DNA of 51,035 nt from Solirubrobacterales bacterium (GCA_025963965.1 JAOPZS010000031.1:1-51035), one strand, 5' to 3'. Shown: positions 15,386-23,792, counted from the first letter of the stretch. A program made the numbers and translations. The notes: a model not told the origin generated them from the letters alone.

Positions 15386-16009
15386 ATGACCGACGAACGA
15401 CGCCAGTACCAGATGCGCCGACGCGCGGAGTCCCAGCGCGAGACCCGCCTGCGGATCACCGAGAGCGCGGTCGAGCTGCATGGCACGCTCGGGCCATCGA
15501 AGACGACGATGAGCGCCGTGGCGGCGCATGCCGGCGTCCGGCGGTCGACGCTCTACCGCCACTTCCCGGACGAGGCGGCGCTGTTCGAGGCGTGCAGCTC
15601 TCACTGGGCCGCGGCGAACCCGCCGCCGGACCCGAGCGGGTGGGCCGCGATCGTCTCCCCCGAAGAGCGGCTCTCGAATGCGCTCGGCGAGCTGTACGCC
15701 TTCTACGGGCGGGCTGCGCCGATGCTCGAGAACCTGCTGCGCGACGAGCACACGATGCCGATCGTGGCAGAGCGCTTCGCGGCCTTCCACTTCTACCTCG
15801 GCGCCGTGGTCGAGACGCTGCTGTCCGGGCGGCGGCTGCGGGGCTCCGCCCAGCGGCGGGTGAGGGCGGTCCTGGGGCACGCGATCGCCTTCTCGTCGTG
15901 GCGTTCACTGGTCGTCGAGCAGGGCCTGGACCCCGCGGAGGCGAGCCGGCTGATGTGTGCGCTGGTCGAGGCGGCGCGGGCACGGCCTGTCGTCCGCGAC
16001 GCTGCATAA
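15386..16009 (+). CDS. TetR family transcriptional regulator
   Basis: A 207-residue TetR-type repressor. The N-terminal helix-turn-helix at about residues 20-65 reads RITESAVELHGTLGPSKTTM, then SAVAAHAGVRRSTLYRHFPDEAALFEAC. The C-terminal ligand domain is helical without a recognisable ligand class. The ATG at 15386 is chosen because AAGGA lies just upstream and the HTH fits; the frame is open further 5' but would run across the divergent promoter. Its stop is 10 bases before bioB. TetR-type BioQ represses biotin genes in Corynebacterium and Mycobacterium, so control of bioBFD is possible; equally it may control the divergent cupin gene. Neither is proven. Confidence 0.92.
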   Translation: MTDERRQYQMRRRAESQRETRLRITESAVELHGTLGPSKTTMSAVAAHAGVRRSTLYRHFPDEAALFEACSSHWAAANPPPDPSGWAAIVSPEERLSNALGELYAFYGRAAPMLENLLRDEHTMPIVAERFAAFHFYLGAVVETLLSGRRLRGSAQRRVRAVLGHAIAFSSWRSLVVEQGLDPAEASRLMCALVEAARARPVVRDAA

Positions 16010-16012
16010 CCT
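16007..16012 (+). promoter_or_regulatory. Putative -10 box (TAACCT) for leaderless bioB transcript
   Basis: TAACCT begins in the TetR stop codon and ends 7 bases before the bioB ATG, which has no Shine-Dalgarno. It fits the TANNNT consensus, so bioBFD may have its own start in addition to readthrough from TetR. Confidence 0.35.
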
Positions 16013-16019
16013 TGCCCGC

Positions 16020-17174
16020 ATGCCGCCCCTGATCACGCGCGAGGAGGCCCTGCGACTGGGCGAGCTCGAGGATCACGGTCAGATCGAGGCGCTGATCGAG
16101 CGGGCGTGGCAAGCGCGCGTCGAACGTTTCGGGGACTCGACGGACATGTGCTCGCTGGTCAACGCCAAGTCGGGCGGCTGCGCAGAGGACTGCGGCTTCT
16201 GCGCCCAGTCTCGTTTTGCCGACGCGGAGACGCCGATGCACGCGATGATGGAGCCCGAGCAGATCCTCGAGCATGCTCGCGCCGCGGAGGCCGCGGGCGC
16301 CCACCGCTTCTGCATGGTCACGCAGGGACAGGGTCTCTCCAAGCGTGACTTCGAGAAGTACCTACAGGGCGTGCGCCTGGTCTCCGAGCGGACGAACCTC
16401 AAGCGCTGCGCCTCGGTCGGGCACATCTCCGCCGAGCGCGCGCGGGCATTGCGCGAGGCCGGCATCCAGCGCGTTCACCACAACGTCGAGACGGCCGAGA
16501 GCTACTACGACGAGGTCACGAGCACCGTTCGCTACGAGGGCCGGCTGCGCACGATCACCGCCGTCCGCGAGGCCGGCCTCGAGACCTGCGTCGGCGGCAT
16601 CCTCAACCTCGGCGAGACCCGTGAACAGCGCGTTGAGATGGCCTTCGAGCTGGCCGAGATCAACCCGACAAGCGTCCCGATCAACATGCTCAACCCGCGA
16701 CCAGGCACGAAGTTCGGCGACCGCGACTTCATGGACCCGTGGGAGGCCGTCAAGTGGATCGCGATCTTCCGGCTGATCCTGCCGGAGGCGCTGTTCAGGC
16801 TCTGCGGCGGGCGCGTCGAGAACCTCGGCGAGCTGCAGCAGCTGGCCGTGCAGGCCGGCATCAACGGGGTGATGATGGGCAACTTCCTGACGACGCTCGG
16901 CAACGAGCCGGAGACAGACCGTGAGATGTTCGAGCAGCTCGGTCTGAACGTGGCACGTCAGCCCGACAACGCCGCGAACGCCCGCCCGGACAACCGCTCC
17001 GGGTGGATGTCGGGCGAGACGCCGAGCCTCGTCGAGGAGCTGCTCGCCGCAGAGGAGCAGGGAGTCGAGCTGAACGTGCGGTTGTGGGATCCCTCCCAGC
17101 AGCTGCGCTACCGCGCCAAGCGCGCCGTCCCGCCGCGGCCTGACGGCGCGGCGAACACCGTCCCGATCGCCTGA
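16020..17174 (+). CDS. bioB: Biotin synthase
   Basis: A 384-residue radical-SAM enzyme inserting sulfur into dethiobiotin. The [4Fe-4S] motif CAEDCGFCAQS is at about residues 57-67, and the auxiliary [2Fe-2S] site ligands are expected in KRCASVG, HHNVETAE and the Arg of FRLCGGRVE. CSLVNAKSGGC, GGILNLGETREQR, PINMLNPRPGT and GVMMGNFLTTLG are all typical BioB. It exceeds the usual 320-350 residues by a C-terminal part after residue 325 (WMSGETPSLVEELLAAEEQG onward). The ATG at 16020 follows TetR by 10 bases. It begins the run bioB-bioF-bioD. Confidence 0.96.
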   Translation: MPPLITREEALRLGELEDHGQIEALIERAWQARVERFGDSTDMCSLVNAKSGGCAEDCGFCAQSRFADAETPMHAMMEPEQILEHARAAEAAGAHRFCMVTQGQGLSKRDFEKYLQGVRLVSERTNLKRCASVGHISAERARALREAGIQRVHHNVETAESYYDEVTSTVRYEGRLRTITAVREAGLETCVGGILNLGETREQRVEMAFELAEINPTSVPINMLNPRPGTKFGDRDFMDPWEAVKWIAIFRLILPEALFRLCGGRVENLGELQQLAVQAGINGVMMGNFLTTLGNEPETDREMFEQLGLNVARQPDNAANARPDNRSGWMSGETPSLVEELLAAEEQGVELNVRLWDPSQQLRYRAKRAVPPRPDGAANTVPIA

Positions 17175-17184
17175 GGCTGTAGAG

Positions 17185-18639
17185 ATGAGCGACATCGCCG
17201 AGCGCCTCGCTGAACTGGAGCGGCTCGGCCTCTCCCGGCGCCTGCGGATGATCAGCGGGCCGCAGGGACCGACGGTCCTGCTCGACGGCAAGCCGGTGCT
17301 GCTGCTGTGCTCGAACAACTACCTCGGCCTGGCCGATCACCCGCGCGTGCGCGAGGCCGCAGCCGACGCGGCGATGCGCTGGGGCGTCGGCGCCGGATCC
17401 TCACGCCTCGTGTCCGGCTCGATGACGATCCACCGCCGCCTCGAGGAGCGCCTTGCGGGGTTCGAGGGGACCGAGTCGTGTGTGCTGTTCGGCTCCGGAT
17501 ATCTCGCCAACATCGGCGTGATCGGCGCGCTCGCCGGCGCCGACGACGTGATCTTCTCCGACGAGCTCAACCACGCCTCGATCGTCGACGGGTGCCGCCT
17601 TTCGCGCGCGGAGGTCGTGATCTACCGCCACCGCGACATCGAACACCTCGACTGGTCCCTGCGCCGTCACGGCGAGCGGCGAGCGCGGCGGTTGATCGTG
17701 ACGGACTCGGTGTTCTCGATGGACGGCGACATCGCCCCACTCGCGCACATCGCAGAGCTCGCGCAGATCTACGGCGCGCGGATCGTCGTCGACGAGGCGC
17801 ACGCCACGGGCAACGTCGGTCCGGACGGACGGGGCGCCGTGGCGGCGGCCGGGCTTGAGGGCGAGATCGACGTGGTGATCGGAACGCTGGGCAAGGCGCT
17901 CGGCTCGTACGGCGCGTACGCCTGCGCCAGCACCGAGATGGTCCAGTACCTGATCAACACGGCGCGCTCGCTGATCTTCTCCACCGCGCCGGGCCCGCCG
18001 GCCGCCGCAGGAGCGCTGGCCGCGCTCGAGCTGCTTCAGGAACGCCCGCACCGCGTCGGCCGCCTGCGCTCGAACGCCCGTGCGCTGCGCCGTGGGCTGG
18101 CCGGCGAGGGCTTCGGCGTAGCTGACAGCGAGATGCACATCGTGCCGCTGATCGTGGGCGAGGAGCGCGCCGCGATGGCGCTCTGCCAGCAGGCGCTCGA
18201 GTTGGGCGTCTTCGCGCAGGCGATCCGTCCTCCGACGGTGCCGGCCGGTACGTCGCGTCTGCGCCTCACGGTGATGGCATCGCACACGCCCGGCGAGCTG
18301 CGCGAGGCAGCGCGGACGCTCTGCGAGGCGGCGCGACGGGTCGGCATCGATCCCGAGCAGGTGATGGCGCCCGCGGCCGAGCCGCTGGACGAGGTCCAGG
18401 AGATCGAGACGGCGCTGGGGCGCGCGGAGCGCCTGGCGGCGAGCACGGCAGCGGAAGATGACGAGGCGAGCGGCACACCGACGCCATTCGACTTCGAGCG
18501 CGACGCGCCTGGAGCAGCGCCGGCCGTCGCCCCGAGCCTGGGCGAGGAGCTCGCGGCGCTGAGCGAGCGGATCGAGGAGCCCGGGGCGGCCACGGAACTC
18601 TTCGACGTCGAGCGCGAAGCAACCGTCCGCGCGGCCTGA
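17185..18639 (+). CDS. bioF: 8-amino-7-oxononanoate synthase with long C-terminal extension
   Basis: A 484-residue PLP enzyme of the alpha-oxoamine synthase family, joining pimeloyl thioester and alanine in biotin synthesis. LCSNNYLGLADHPRV near 33, GSRLVSGSMTIHRRLE, DELNHASIVDGCR, IVVDEAHATGNVG and the PLP-Lys motif GTLGKALGSYGAY near 235 are all present. The catalytic domain ends near residue 390; BioF is usually 380-400 residues. The remaining 95 or so residues are acidic and Ala/Pro-rich (ASTAAEDDEASGTPTPFDFE and later) and have no domain I recognise. Start ATG is 10 bases after bioB; bioD follows by 16 bases. Function is confident; alternative AONS-family products are unlikely given context. 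Confidence 0.95.
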   Translation: MSDIAERLAELERLGLSRRLRMISGPQGPTVLLDGKPVLLLCSNNYLGLADHPRVREAAADAAMRWGVGAGSSRLVSGSMTIHRRLEERLAGFEGTESCVLFGSGYLANIGVIGALAGADDVIFSDELNHASIVDGCRLSRAEVVIYRHRDIEHLDWSLRRHGERRARRLIVTDSVFSMDGDIAPLAHIAELAQIYGARIVVDEAHATGNVGPDGRGAVAAAGLEGEIDVVIGTLGKALGSYGAYACASTEMVQYLINTARSLIFSTAPGPPAAAGALAALELLQERPHRVGRLRSNARALRRGLAGEGFGVADSEMHIVPLIVGEERAAMALCQQALELGVFAQAIRPPTVPAGTSRLRLTVMASHTPGELREAARTLCEAARRVGIDPEQVMAPAAEPLDEVQEIETALGRAERLAASTAAEDDEASGTPTPFDFERDAPGAAPAVAPSLGEELAALSERIEEPGAATELFDVEREATVRAA

Positions 18640-18655
18640 CGAACAGGCGCCGGCC

Positions 18656-19351
18656 ATGCGAGGCCTGTTCGTCACGGCGACCGACACGGGGGTCGGGAAG
18701 TCGGTCCTGAGCGCGGCGCTGCTGGCTGCGATGCACGCGGCGGGACGTCCGGTGGCGGCCTACAAGCCCGTTCTGACAGGCGGCGAGGAGCCTCCTGAGG
18801 GCGCCTGGCCCGCCGACGACGAGCTGCTCGCGCTGGCCGCCGGCATGGACCCCGAGTCCGTGGCTCCGCTGCGTTTCGGTCCTGCCGTCTCGCCGCATCT
18901 CGCAGCGCAGCTGTCCGGCGCGACGATCGACCCGCGCGCTCTGCTCGCGGAGGCCAAGCGGCTCGCCGCCACGCGTGGTGGCGCGATCGTCGTCGAGGGT
19001 GTCGGAGGCCTTCTCGTGCCGCTCGCTGAGGACTATCTCGTGCGGGATCTGGCCGTGGCGTTGGCGCTGCCCGTGCTGATCGCAGCGCGTCCCGGGCTCG
19101 GCACGATCAACCACACGCTGCTGACGCTTCAGGCCGCGCGGGCCGCCGGGCTGGAGGTGCCGGCGGTGGTGCTGACGCCGTGGTCGGATGAACCAGACGA
19201 GCTCGAACGCTCCAACCGTGAGACGATCGCCGCCCTCGGCGAGATCCAGGTCGCCGGGCTCCCGCACGTCGCCGATGCCGATCGAGCGCTGCTGGCCGAC
19301 GCCGCCGAGGCGCTGCCGTGGCGGAGCTGGTGGGACGCTTCCGGAACGTGA
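18656..19351 (+). CDS. bioD: ATP-dependent dethiobiotin synthetase
   Basis: A 231-residue P-loop protein that closes the ureido ring of dethiobiotin using CO2 and ATP. The Walker A motif TATDTGVGKS is at residues 7-16, followed by AAYKPVLTGG (catalytic Lys) near 40 and VVEGVGGLLVPLAEDYLVRDLA near 112. GLGTINHTLLTLQAARAAGL is typical. Length and order are standard. It is the third gene after bioB and bioF, 16 bases downstream of bioF, and completes with bioA (21533-22825) the four late steps of biotin synthesis. No bioC, bioH, bioI or bioW is seen here. Confidence 0.95.
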   Translation: MRGLFVTATDTGVGKSVLSAALLAAMHAAGRPVAAYKPVLTGGEEPPEGAWPADDELLALAAGMDPESVAPLRFGPAVSPHLAAQLSGATIDPRALLAEAKRLAATRGGAIVVEGVGGLLVPLAEDYLVRDLAVALALPVLIAARPGLGTINHTLLTLQAARAAGLEVPAVVLTPWSDEPDELERSNRETIAALGEIQVAGLPHVADADRALLADAAEALPWRSWWDASGT

Positions 19352-19445
19352 GACGGGGACGTGCCGGCCTGTTGCCGGATTGCGGGTGCAGCAGTAGGGT
19401 GAGGGTCGACTGTCACGTATCGAGCGACGTCCCGGGGGGGCCACC

Positions 19446-21521
19446 GTGTCAGCAAACAGTCGCCGCAGAGCACTCGTCCGCGCAGTTCTCGGCGTCGCGG
19501 CGGTGATGAGCCTCGCTGCGACATCCGCTTCCGCCACGGTGCTCTCCTCCGCGATCACCTCGCCGTCGTCGGACCCTGCGTATCTGGCGACCAGCGAAGC
19601 GCCGTTCAGCGGCCCCCTGGCACAGTCACTCGCGATCTCGGGAACCGTGACGACGGATGACGCGAACGCAGCGGACACGGTCGAACTCGGTTGCTTTTAC
19701 GTGTCCCGGACGGGACTGCCGGCGGCCTTTGAAGTCGAAACCCTCGAAGGGAACACGCTCGAATTGGAAGTTCAGCCCGACGGCACGTTCAGCACCGCTG
19801 GGCTGAGCGGCGAACAGCGCGCCTCGCTGAACAGCCTCTCAAATGAACAGCCATGCACGCTTCGCGCGGTCCCGCCGGGCACTCTGCCGAGCGCGGCGCT
19901 CGCGGCCTTCCGCGGGCCGCGGCTCGGGATGTCCGCCTACGAAGTGTTCGAAGACGTGGCGGCCACCGGCAAGCCGTCGGACTTCTACACGTGGGACACG
20001 ACGCTCGAAGGCTATTGGGGCTGGGACTCGGCAAGCAGCTGCGGCCCCTACGCGCGCGTCTACGATCCGCTCAGCTTCCGCCGTGAGGCGATCGAATACA
20101 ACGCCGACTGCGAGGGGAACCTGGACTGGACCAACGAGTCCGGCACCGCCGCCTCGATGATCATCGACGGCCACAACGCCTACGGCGCCTGGGCGCAGCA
20201 CGAAATCAACAACAAAGGCGCGGGCGAGACCTACGTTACAGGCGAGCACCACGCGCTCAACCCGCTCGACGGGTCGATCACGCAGACCTGGACCGAGGTC
20301 CTGATGCGCTGTGTCAGCGCCCTGGGCGCGCCCGCCGACGGACTGAAGCCGGAAGCCGCGGCCTGCCCGAACTTCGCCCCGACAGGCGTCGAGCTGCTGC
20401 GCACGATCACGACCGGGCAGAACGGGCTCCAGGCCACCGTCTCCGATCGCTTCCAGAGCACGGACGGCGCAAGCCACGTGATCAACCTCGAATACGGCGA
20501 GGAAGACAACGCCCTCGGCGAGCACCCCAGCTACAGGTTCCCGGGCGATGCAGGCTTCAGCGAACGCGCGCCCGGCTCGCTGGCGGCGGTTCCAAGTGCG
20601 CCGGCGACGATCTACTTCGAAAGCAACCCGAAAGCGACCGAACCCGGCGACCCGCTGCAGAACACCCCGGCCGCGATCACGCTGTCGGCAGCCCCGGACC
20701 GGGTCGTGTTCGCTGATCGGGCCTTCGACCTCGTCTACGGCAACCGCACAGTCCCCGCGACCGGCGCGCTGGCGTTCACCGAGGTGCTCTCGCAGGGACT
20801 CAGCCTGGAACGCGTCCAGCAGCTCGCGCAGCTCGGCGAGGACCGACTTGCCGGGCCGTCTGTGGCGATCTCCTCTCCCGGGTCGGGCGCGGTGCTCTCG
20901 ACGCCCAGCGTCACCGTCACGGGCACCGCGTCGGACAACTTCGGGGTCGCCTCCCTCAACGTCGGCGGCGCCGGCGTCCCCTACGCCGGGTCGGGGCCGT
21001 GGTCATCGACGCTCGCCCTCAAACCGGGAGCCAACACGATCACCGCGACCGCCACCGATCACGCGGGCAACGCCGCCGGCGCGTCGGTCACGGTGACCTA
21101 CCAGCCGCCATCGCCGAAACCCGGGACGATCACGCTCAGTCGGATCGGAGTGGCAAAGGGCCTGAAGGGGAAGGTGGCCGTGACACTCGCGTGCAACGGC
21201 CCCGCCGGCAGCAGCTGCGTCGCGCAGATCACGCTCACGAGCGTCGAGAAGCTCAAGCACGGGAAGCTCAGTGGGGTGACAGCCAAGACCCGCTCGAAGA
21301 GGGTCACGGTCGGAGCCGCCAGGGTCACGATCCCGGCCGGAAAGCGCAAGACCGTGACGATCGCCCTCAACGCGACCGGACGCCGGCTGCTGGCCCGCTT
21401 CCGCCGCCTGCCGACACACGTCGTCGTGCAGCTGATCGGTCCGGGCGCCAAGAGGACCACAGTCACCGCGCAGAACGTCACCGTCCAGCCGCTCGCGCAA
21501 AAACACAAGCGCAAGCACTGA
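19446..21521 (+). CDS. Large secreted protein: unknown N-terminal region, Ig-like domain, Cys-pair tail
   Basis: A 691-residue exported protein with a signal peptide (RRALVRAVLGVAAVMSLAATSASA). The region from about 40 to 470 matches nothing I recognise; it contains several Trp/Tyr/Cys segments such as SDFYTWDTTLEGYWGWDS and GTAASMIIDGHNAYGAWAQH. Residues about 477-560 form a bacterial Ig-like domain (VTVTGTASDNFGVASLNV, GANTITATATDHAGNAAG). The tail at about 575-691 has ACNGPAGSSCVAQ and ARVTIPAGKRKTVTIAL with GRRLL, homologous to the end of the propeller at 11951-13801, and ends very basic. It starts at GTG 19446. It interrupts the biotin genes, with no obvious link to them. Confidence 0.85.
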   Translation: MSANSRRRALVRAVLGVAAVMSLAATSASATVLSSAITSPSSDPAYLATSEAPFSGPLAQSLAISGTVTTDDANAADTVELGCFYVSRTGLPAAFEVETLEGNTLELEVQPDGTFSTAGLSGEQRASLNSLSNEQPCTLRAVPPGTLPSAALAAFRGPRLGMSAYEVFEDVAATGKPSDFYTWDTTLEGYWGWDSASSCGPYARVYDPLSFRREAIEYNADCEGNLDWTNESGTAASMIIDGHNAYGAWAQHEINNKGAGETYVTGEHHALNPLDGSITQTWTEVLMRCVSALGAPADGLKPEAAACPNFAPTGVELLRTITTGQNGLQATVSDRFQSTDGASHVINLEYGEEDNALGEHPSYRFPGDAGFSERAPGSLAAVPSAPATIYFESNPKATEPGDPLQNTPAAITLSAAPDRVVFADRAFDLVYGNRTVPATGALAFTEVLSQGLSLERVQQLAQLGEDRLAGPSVAISSPGSGAVLSTPSVTVTGTASDNFGVASLNVGGAGVPYAGSGPWSSTLALKPGANTITATATDHAGNAAGASVTVTYQPPSPKPGTITLSRIGVAKGLKGKVAVTLACNGPAGSSCVAQITLTSVEKLKHGKLSGVTAKTRSKRVTVGAARVTIPAGKRKTVTIALNATGRRLLARFRRLPTHVVVQLIGPGAKRTTVTAQNVTVQPLAQKHKRKH

Positions 21522-21536
21522 CAGCCGGCGACTCAG
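21518..21536. terminator. Weak inverted repeat spanning both stops of a convergent pair
   Basis: CTGA (21518-21521) and TCAG (21533-21536) contain the plus-strand stop and the complement of the bioA stop, with GCCGGC between. The arms are only four bases, so terminator function is doubtful. Confidence 0.2.
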
Positions 21537-22825
21537 CTGCTCTGGGGCACCGACGCCGCGGCGACCATCGCTTCGGCCACCGTGGCGAGGTCCTCCTCTC
21601 CGGTCACATAGGGCGGCATCGCGTAGACGAGGTCTCTGAAGGGACGCAGCCACACGCCCCGCTCGACGGCGGCGCCGGTCGCCGCCGCGACGTCGACGGG
21701 TCCGTCCAGCTCGATCACGCCGATCGCCCCCAGCACGCGCACGTCGCGCACGCCTGCCAGGTCCCGGGCAGGCGCGAGGCCGGCGCGCAGACCGGCTTCG
21801 ATCTCCGCCACTCGCGCGCGCCAGTCCTGGGAGGTGAGCAGCTCGAGCGATGCCAGCGCCACGGCGCAGGCGAGGGGATTGGCCATGAACGTCGGGCCGT
21901 GCATCAGCCCTCCCCCCTCGCCGTCTGAGACGGCGGCGGCAACTGCCGGTGTGCAGAGCGTCGCGGCGAGCGTCATGTACCCGCCGGTGAGGGCCTTGCC
22001 GAGGCACATCACGTCGGCGCTGACTCCGGCGTGATCGCTGGCGAACATCGCGCCGGAGCGGCCGAAGCCGGTGGCGATCTCGTCGAGGATCAGCAGCATG
22101 CCGTGCTCGTCGCAGACCTCGCGGAGCAGGCGCACGCATGCCGGCGAGTGAAAGCGCATGCCTCCGGCCCCCTGCACGATCGGCTCGGCGATCACCGCGG
22201 CGAGCTCGCCGGCGTGGCGCTCGGCCAGCTCGCGCACCGATGCCGCCCAGCGATCCTCGAGCGGCCTCTGGAAGCCGTCGGGCGGTCGCTCGGCGAAGAC
22301 CTGCTCCGGGAGGATCCCTGCGAACAGCGAGTGCATCCCGCCAACCGGATCGCAGACCGACATCGCCCCCAGCGTGTCGCCGTGGTAGCCCCCGCGAACA
22401 GTCAGCAGGCGCGTTCGCCCGGGGTGCCCCGCGGCGCGTTGGTACTGAAGGGCGATCTTGATCGCGACCTCCACCGACACGGACCCGGAGTCTGCGAAGA
22501 AGACGCGCTCGAGCCCCGGCGGGGCGAGCTCTGTGAGTCGTGCCGCGAGACGCAGAGCCGGCTCGTGCGTGAGCCCGCCGAACATCACGTGGGCCATCCG
22601 CTCGAGCTGTGCAGTGGCGGCCTCGTCGAGCGCCGGGTGGCGGTAGCCGTGGATCGCGCACCACCACGACGCCATCCCGTCGATCAGCTCACGACCGTCG
22701 GCGAGCTGCAGCCTCACGCCGTCGGCCGCGACCACCGGCAGCGGGGGGATCTGCGCCGGCAGCGCTCCGTACGGATGCCACACGCGCTCGGCGTCGAGCG
22801 CCAGCAGCTCCCGCCAGTCCGTCAG
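21533..22825 (-). CDS. bioA: Adenosylmethionine-8-amino-7-oxononanoate aminotransferase, probable CTG start
   Basis: A class III PLP aminotransferase converting KAPA to DAPA with S-adenosylmethionine. Motifs: VWHPYGALP near the start, [68 protein letters not shown] and the PLP-Lys [11 protein letters not shown], with [11 protein letters not shown] after. The only ATG/GTG/TTG start that fits is GTG at 22783, which would begin inside the conserved VWHPY motif. Upstream, in frame, [13 protein letters not shown] continues the family N-terminus. It is preceded by CTG at 22825 with AGGA 5 bases before it, so CTG is the likely start, giving about 430 residues. It follows the rubredoxin stop by 7 bases. 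Confidence 0.93.
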   Translation of the reverse strand: MTDWRELLALDAERVWHPYGALPAQIPPLPVVAADGVRLQLADGRELIDGMASWWCAIHGYRHPALDEAATAQLERMAHVMFGGLTHEPALRLAARLTELAPPGLERVFFADSGSVSVEVAIKIALQYQRAAGHPGRTRLLTVRGGYHGDTLGAMSVCDPVGGMHSLFAGILPEQVFAERPPDGFQRPLEDRWAASVRELAERHAGELAAVIAEPIVQGAGGMRFHSPACVRLLREVCDEHGMLLILDEIATGFGRSGAMFASDHAGVSADVMCLGKALTGGYMTLAATLCTPAVAAAVSDGEGGGLMHGPTFMANPLACAVALASLELLTSQDWRARVAEIEAGLRAGLAPARDLAGVRDVRVLGAIGVIELDGPVDVAAATGAAVERGVWLRPFRDLVYAMPPYVTGEEDLATVAEAMVAAASVPQSS

Positions 22826-22832
22826 GGGCTTC

Positions 22833-23015
22833 CTAGTCCTCGTAGAGGGTGAAGTCGCGCTTGCGCGCGCCGCACACGGGGCAGAACCACGTGTCGGGAA
22901 TCTCCTCGAAGGGAGTCCCGGGCGGGATCCCGCCGTCGGGATCGCCCTCCTCGGGGTCGTAGATGAACCCGCACGACTCGCAGATCCAGCGCTGCAGCGT
23001 CTCGGTGGCGCTCAT
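22833..23015 (-). CDS. Rubredoxin
   Basis: A 60-residue small iron protein carrying one Fe(Cys)4 centre for one-electron transfer in the cytoplasm. The two knuckles are [18 protein letters not shown] near residue 12 and CPVCGARK near 45; [15 protein letters not shown] is a typical rubredoxin core. Length is standard. It starts at ATG 23015 and is immediately upstream of bioA, whose probable CTG start follows after 7 bases, so the two are co-translated. Rubredoxins usually serve alkane or other monooxygenases, none of which are here; a link to biotin synthesis, for instance electron supply, is inference. Confidence 0.95.
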   Translation of the reverse strand: MSATETLQRWICESCGFIYDPEEGDPDGGIPPGTPFEEIPDTWFCPVCGARKRDFTLYED

Positions 23016-23065
23016 CGCAGCCGCTTCTCGATGATCTTGCTCATGCGCCGAAGGTTACCGACAGG

Positions 23066-23071
23066 TAGGGT
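23066..23071 (+). promoter_or_regulatory. Putative -10 box (TAGGGT) for leaderless Nudix gene
   Basis: TAGGGT ends 6 bases before the ATG at 23078. There is no Shine-Dalgarno, so a leaderless start is likely. Confidence 0.4.
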
Positions 23072-23077
23072 CAGCCG

Positions 23078-23713
23078 ATGCCCGGATCGAGGGAGAGCGA
23101 GCGCCCCGGGCCGGGCGAGGAGCTGAACACAGGAGCGCCTGTGAAGCCGCGCCAGGCGGCCAGCGTGATCCTGTTGCGCGGTGGCGCCGAGAAGCTCGAG
23201 CTGCTGCTCGTGAGGCGCACCCCCAAGGCTCGCTTCATGGGCGGTGTCTGGGTGTTCCCGGGCGGCGCCGTCGATGCAGAGGAGGGCGCCGGCGACGGCG
23301 CGCACCGGCTGGCAGCGGTCAGGGAGCTGCAGGAGGAGGCCGCGATCGAGCTGGCAGGGCCGGACGAGCTGGTCAAGTTCTCGCGCTGGATCACCCCGGC
23401 CGCAGTCTCGACCAGATTCGACACGCACTTCTTCCTCGCGACGATGCCCGACGGACAGGAGCCCGCGATCGACGGGCAGGAGTGCGTCGACCTCGGCTGG
23501 TTCGAGCCGCGGGCGGCGCTCGACGCCCACGCCGCCGGGGAGATCCTGCTCGTGTTCCCGACGATCAAGCATCTGGAGCAGCTCGGCGAGTTCGCGAGCG
23601 TCAGCGAGCTGCTCGACTATGCCCGCGGACGCGAGGTCCTGCCGATCGAGCCGCACGTCGTGATGGAAGGCGAGGTCGCGAGGATCCTGCTGCCCGGCGA
23701 CGCCGGGTACTGA
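23078..23713 (+). CDS. Nudix hydrolase
   Basis: A 211-residue Nudix-fold protein hydrolysing a nucleoside diphosphate linked to another group. The Nudix box is present but stretched: FPGGAVDAEEGAGDGAHRLA, then AVRELQEEAAIEL with the REXXEE core near residues 83-88. An insertion between the Gly and the RE helix, plus RFMGGVWVFPGG before it, resembles the NUDT19/NUDT7 CoA-diphosphatase-like group. That would suit a genome rich in acyl-CoA enzymes but is inference. A Pro/Glu-rich N-terminus of about 25 residues precedes the fold. It diverges from the rubredoxin-bioA pair and converges on the GH15 gene at a strong hairpin. Confidence 0.9.
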   Translation: MPGSRESERPGPGEELNTGAPVKPRQAASVILLRGGAEKLELLLVRRTPKARFMGGVWVFPGGAVDAEEGAGDGAHRLAAVRELQEEAAIELAGPDELVKFSRWITPAAVSTRFDTHFFLATMPDGQEPAIDGQECVDLGWFEPRAALDAHAAGEILLVFPTIKHLEQLGEFASVSELLDYARGREVLPIEPHVVMEGEVARILLPGDAGY

Positions 23714-23763
23714 CGGCGCTTCGGCCCCGACCCCGGTTCCGCGGTGAGCGCAGGTCGTGACGT

Positions 23764-23792
23764 CTGAGTCGCCCGTGCGAGGGGCGACTCAG
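23764..23792. terminator. Strong bidirectional hairpin between Nudix and GH15 genes
   Basis: CTGAGTCGCCC (23764-23774) and GGGCGACTCAG (23782-23792) form a perfect 11-pair stem with a 7-base loop. The complement of the GH15 stop codon lies in the second arm. There is no T-run, but this is the clearest stem-loop in the window and it ends two convergent genes. Confidence 0.6.
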
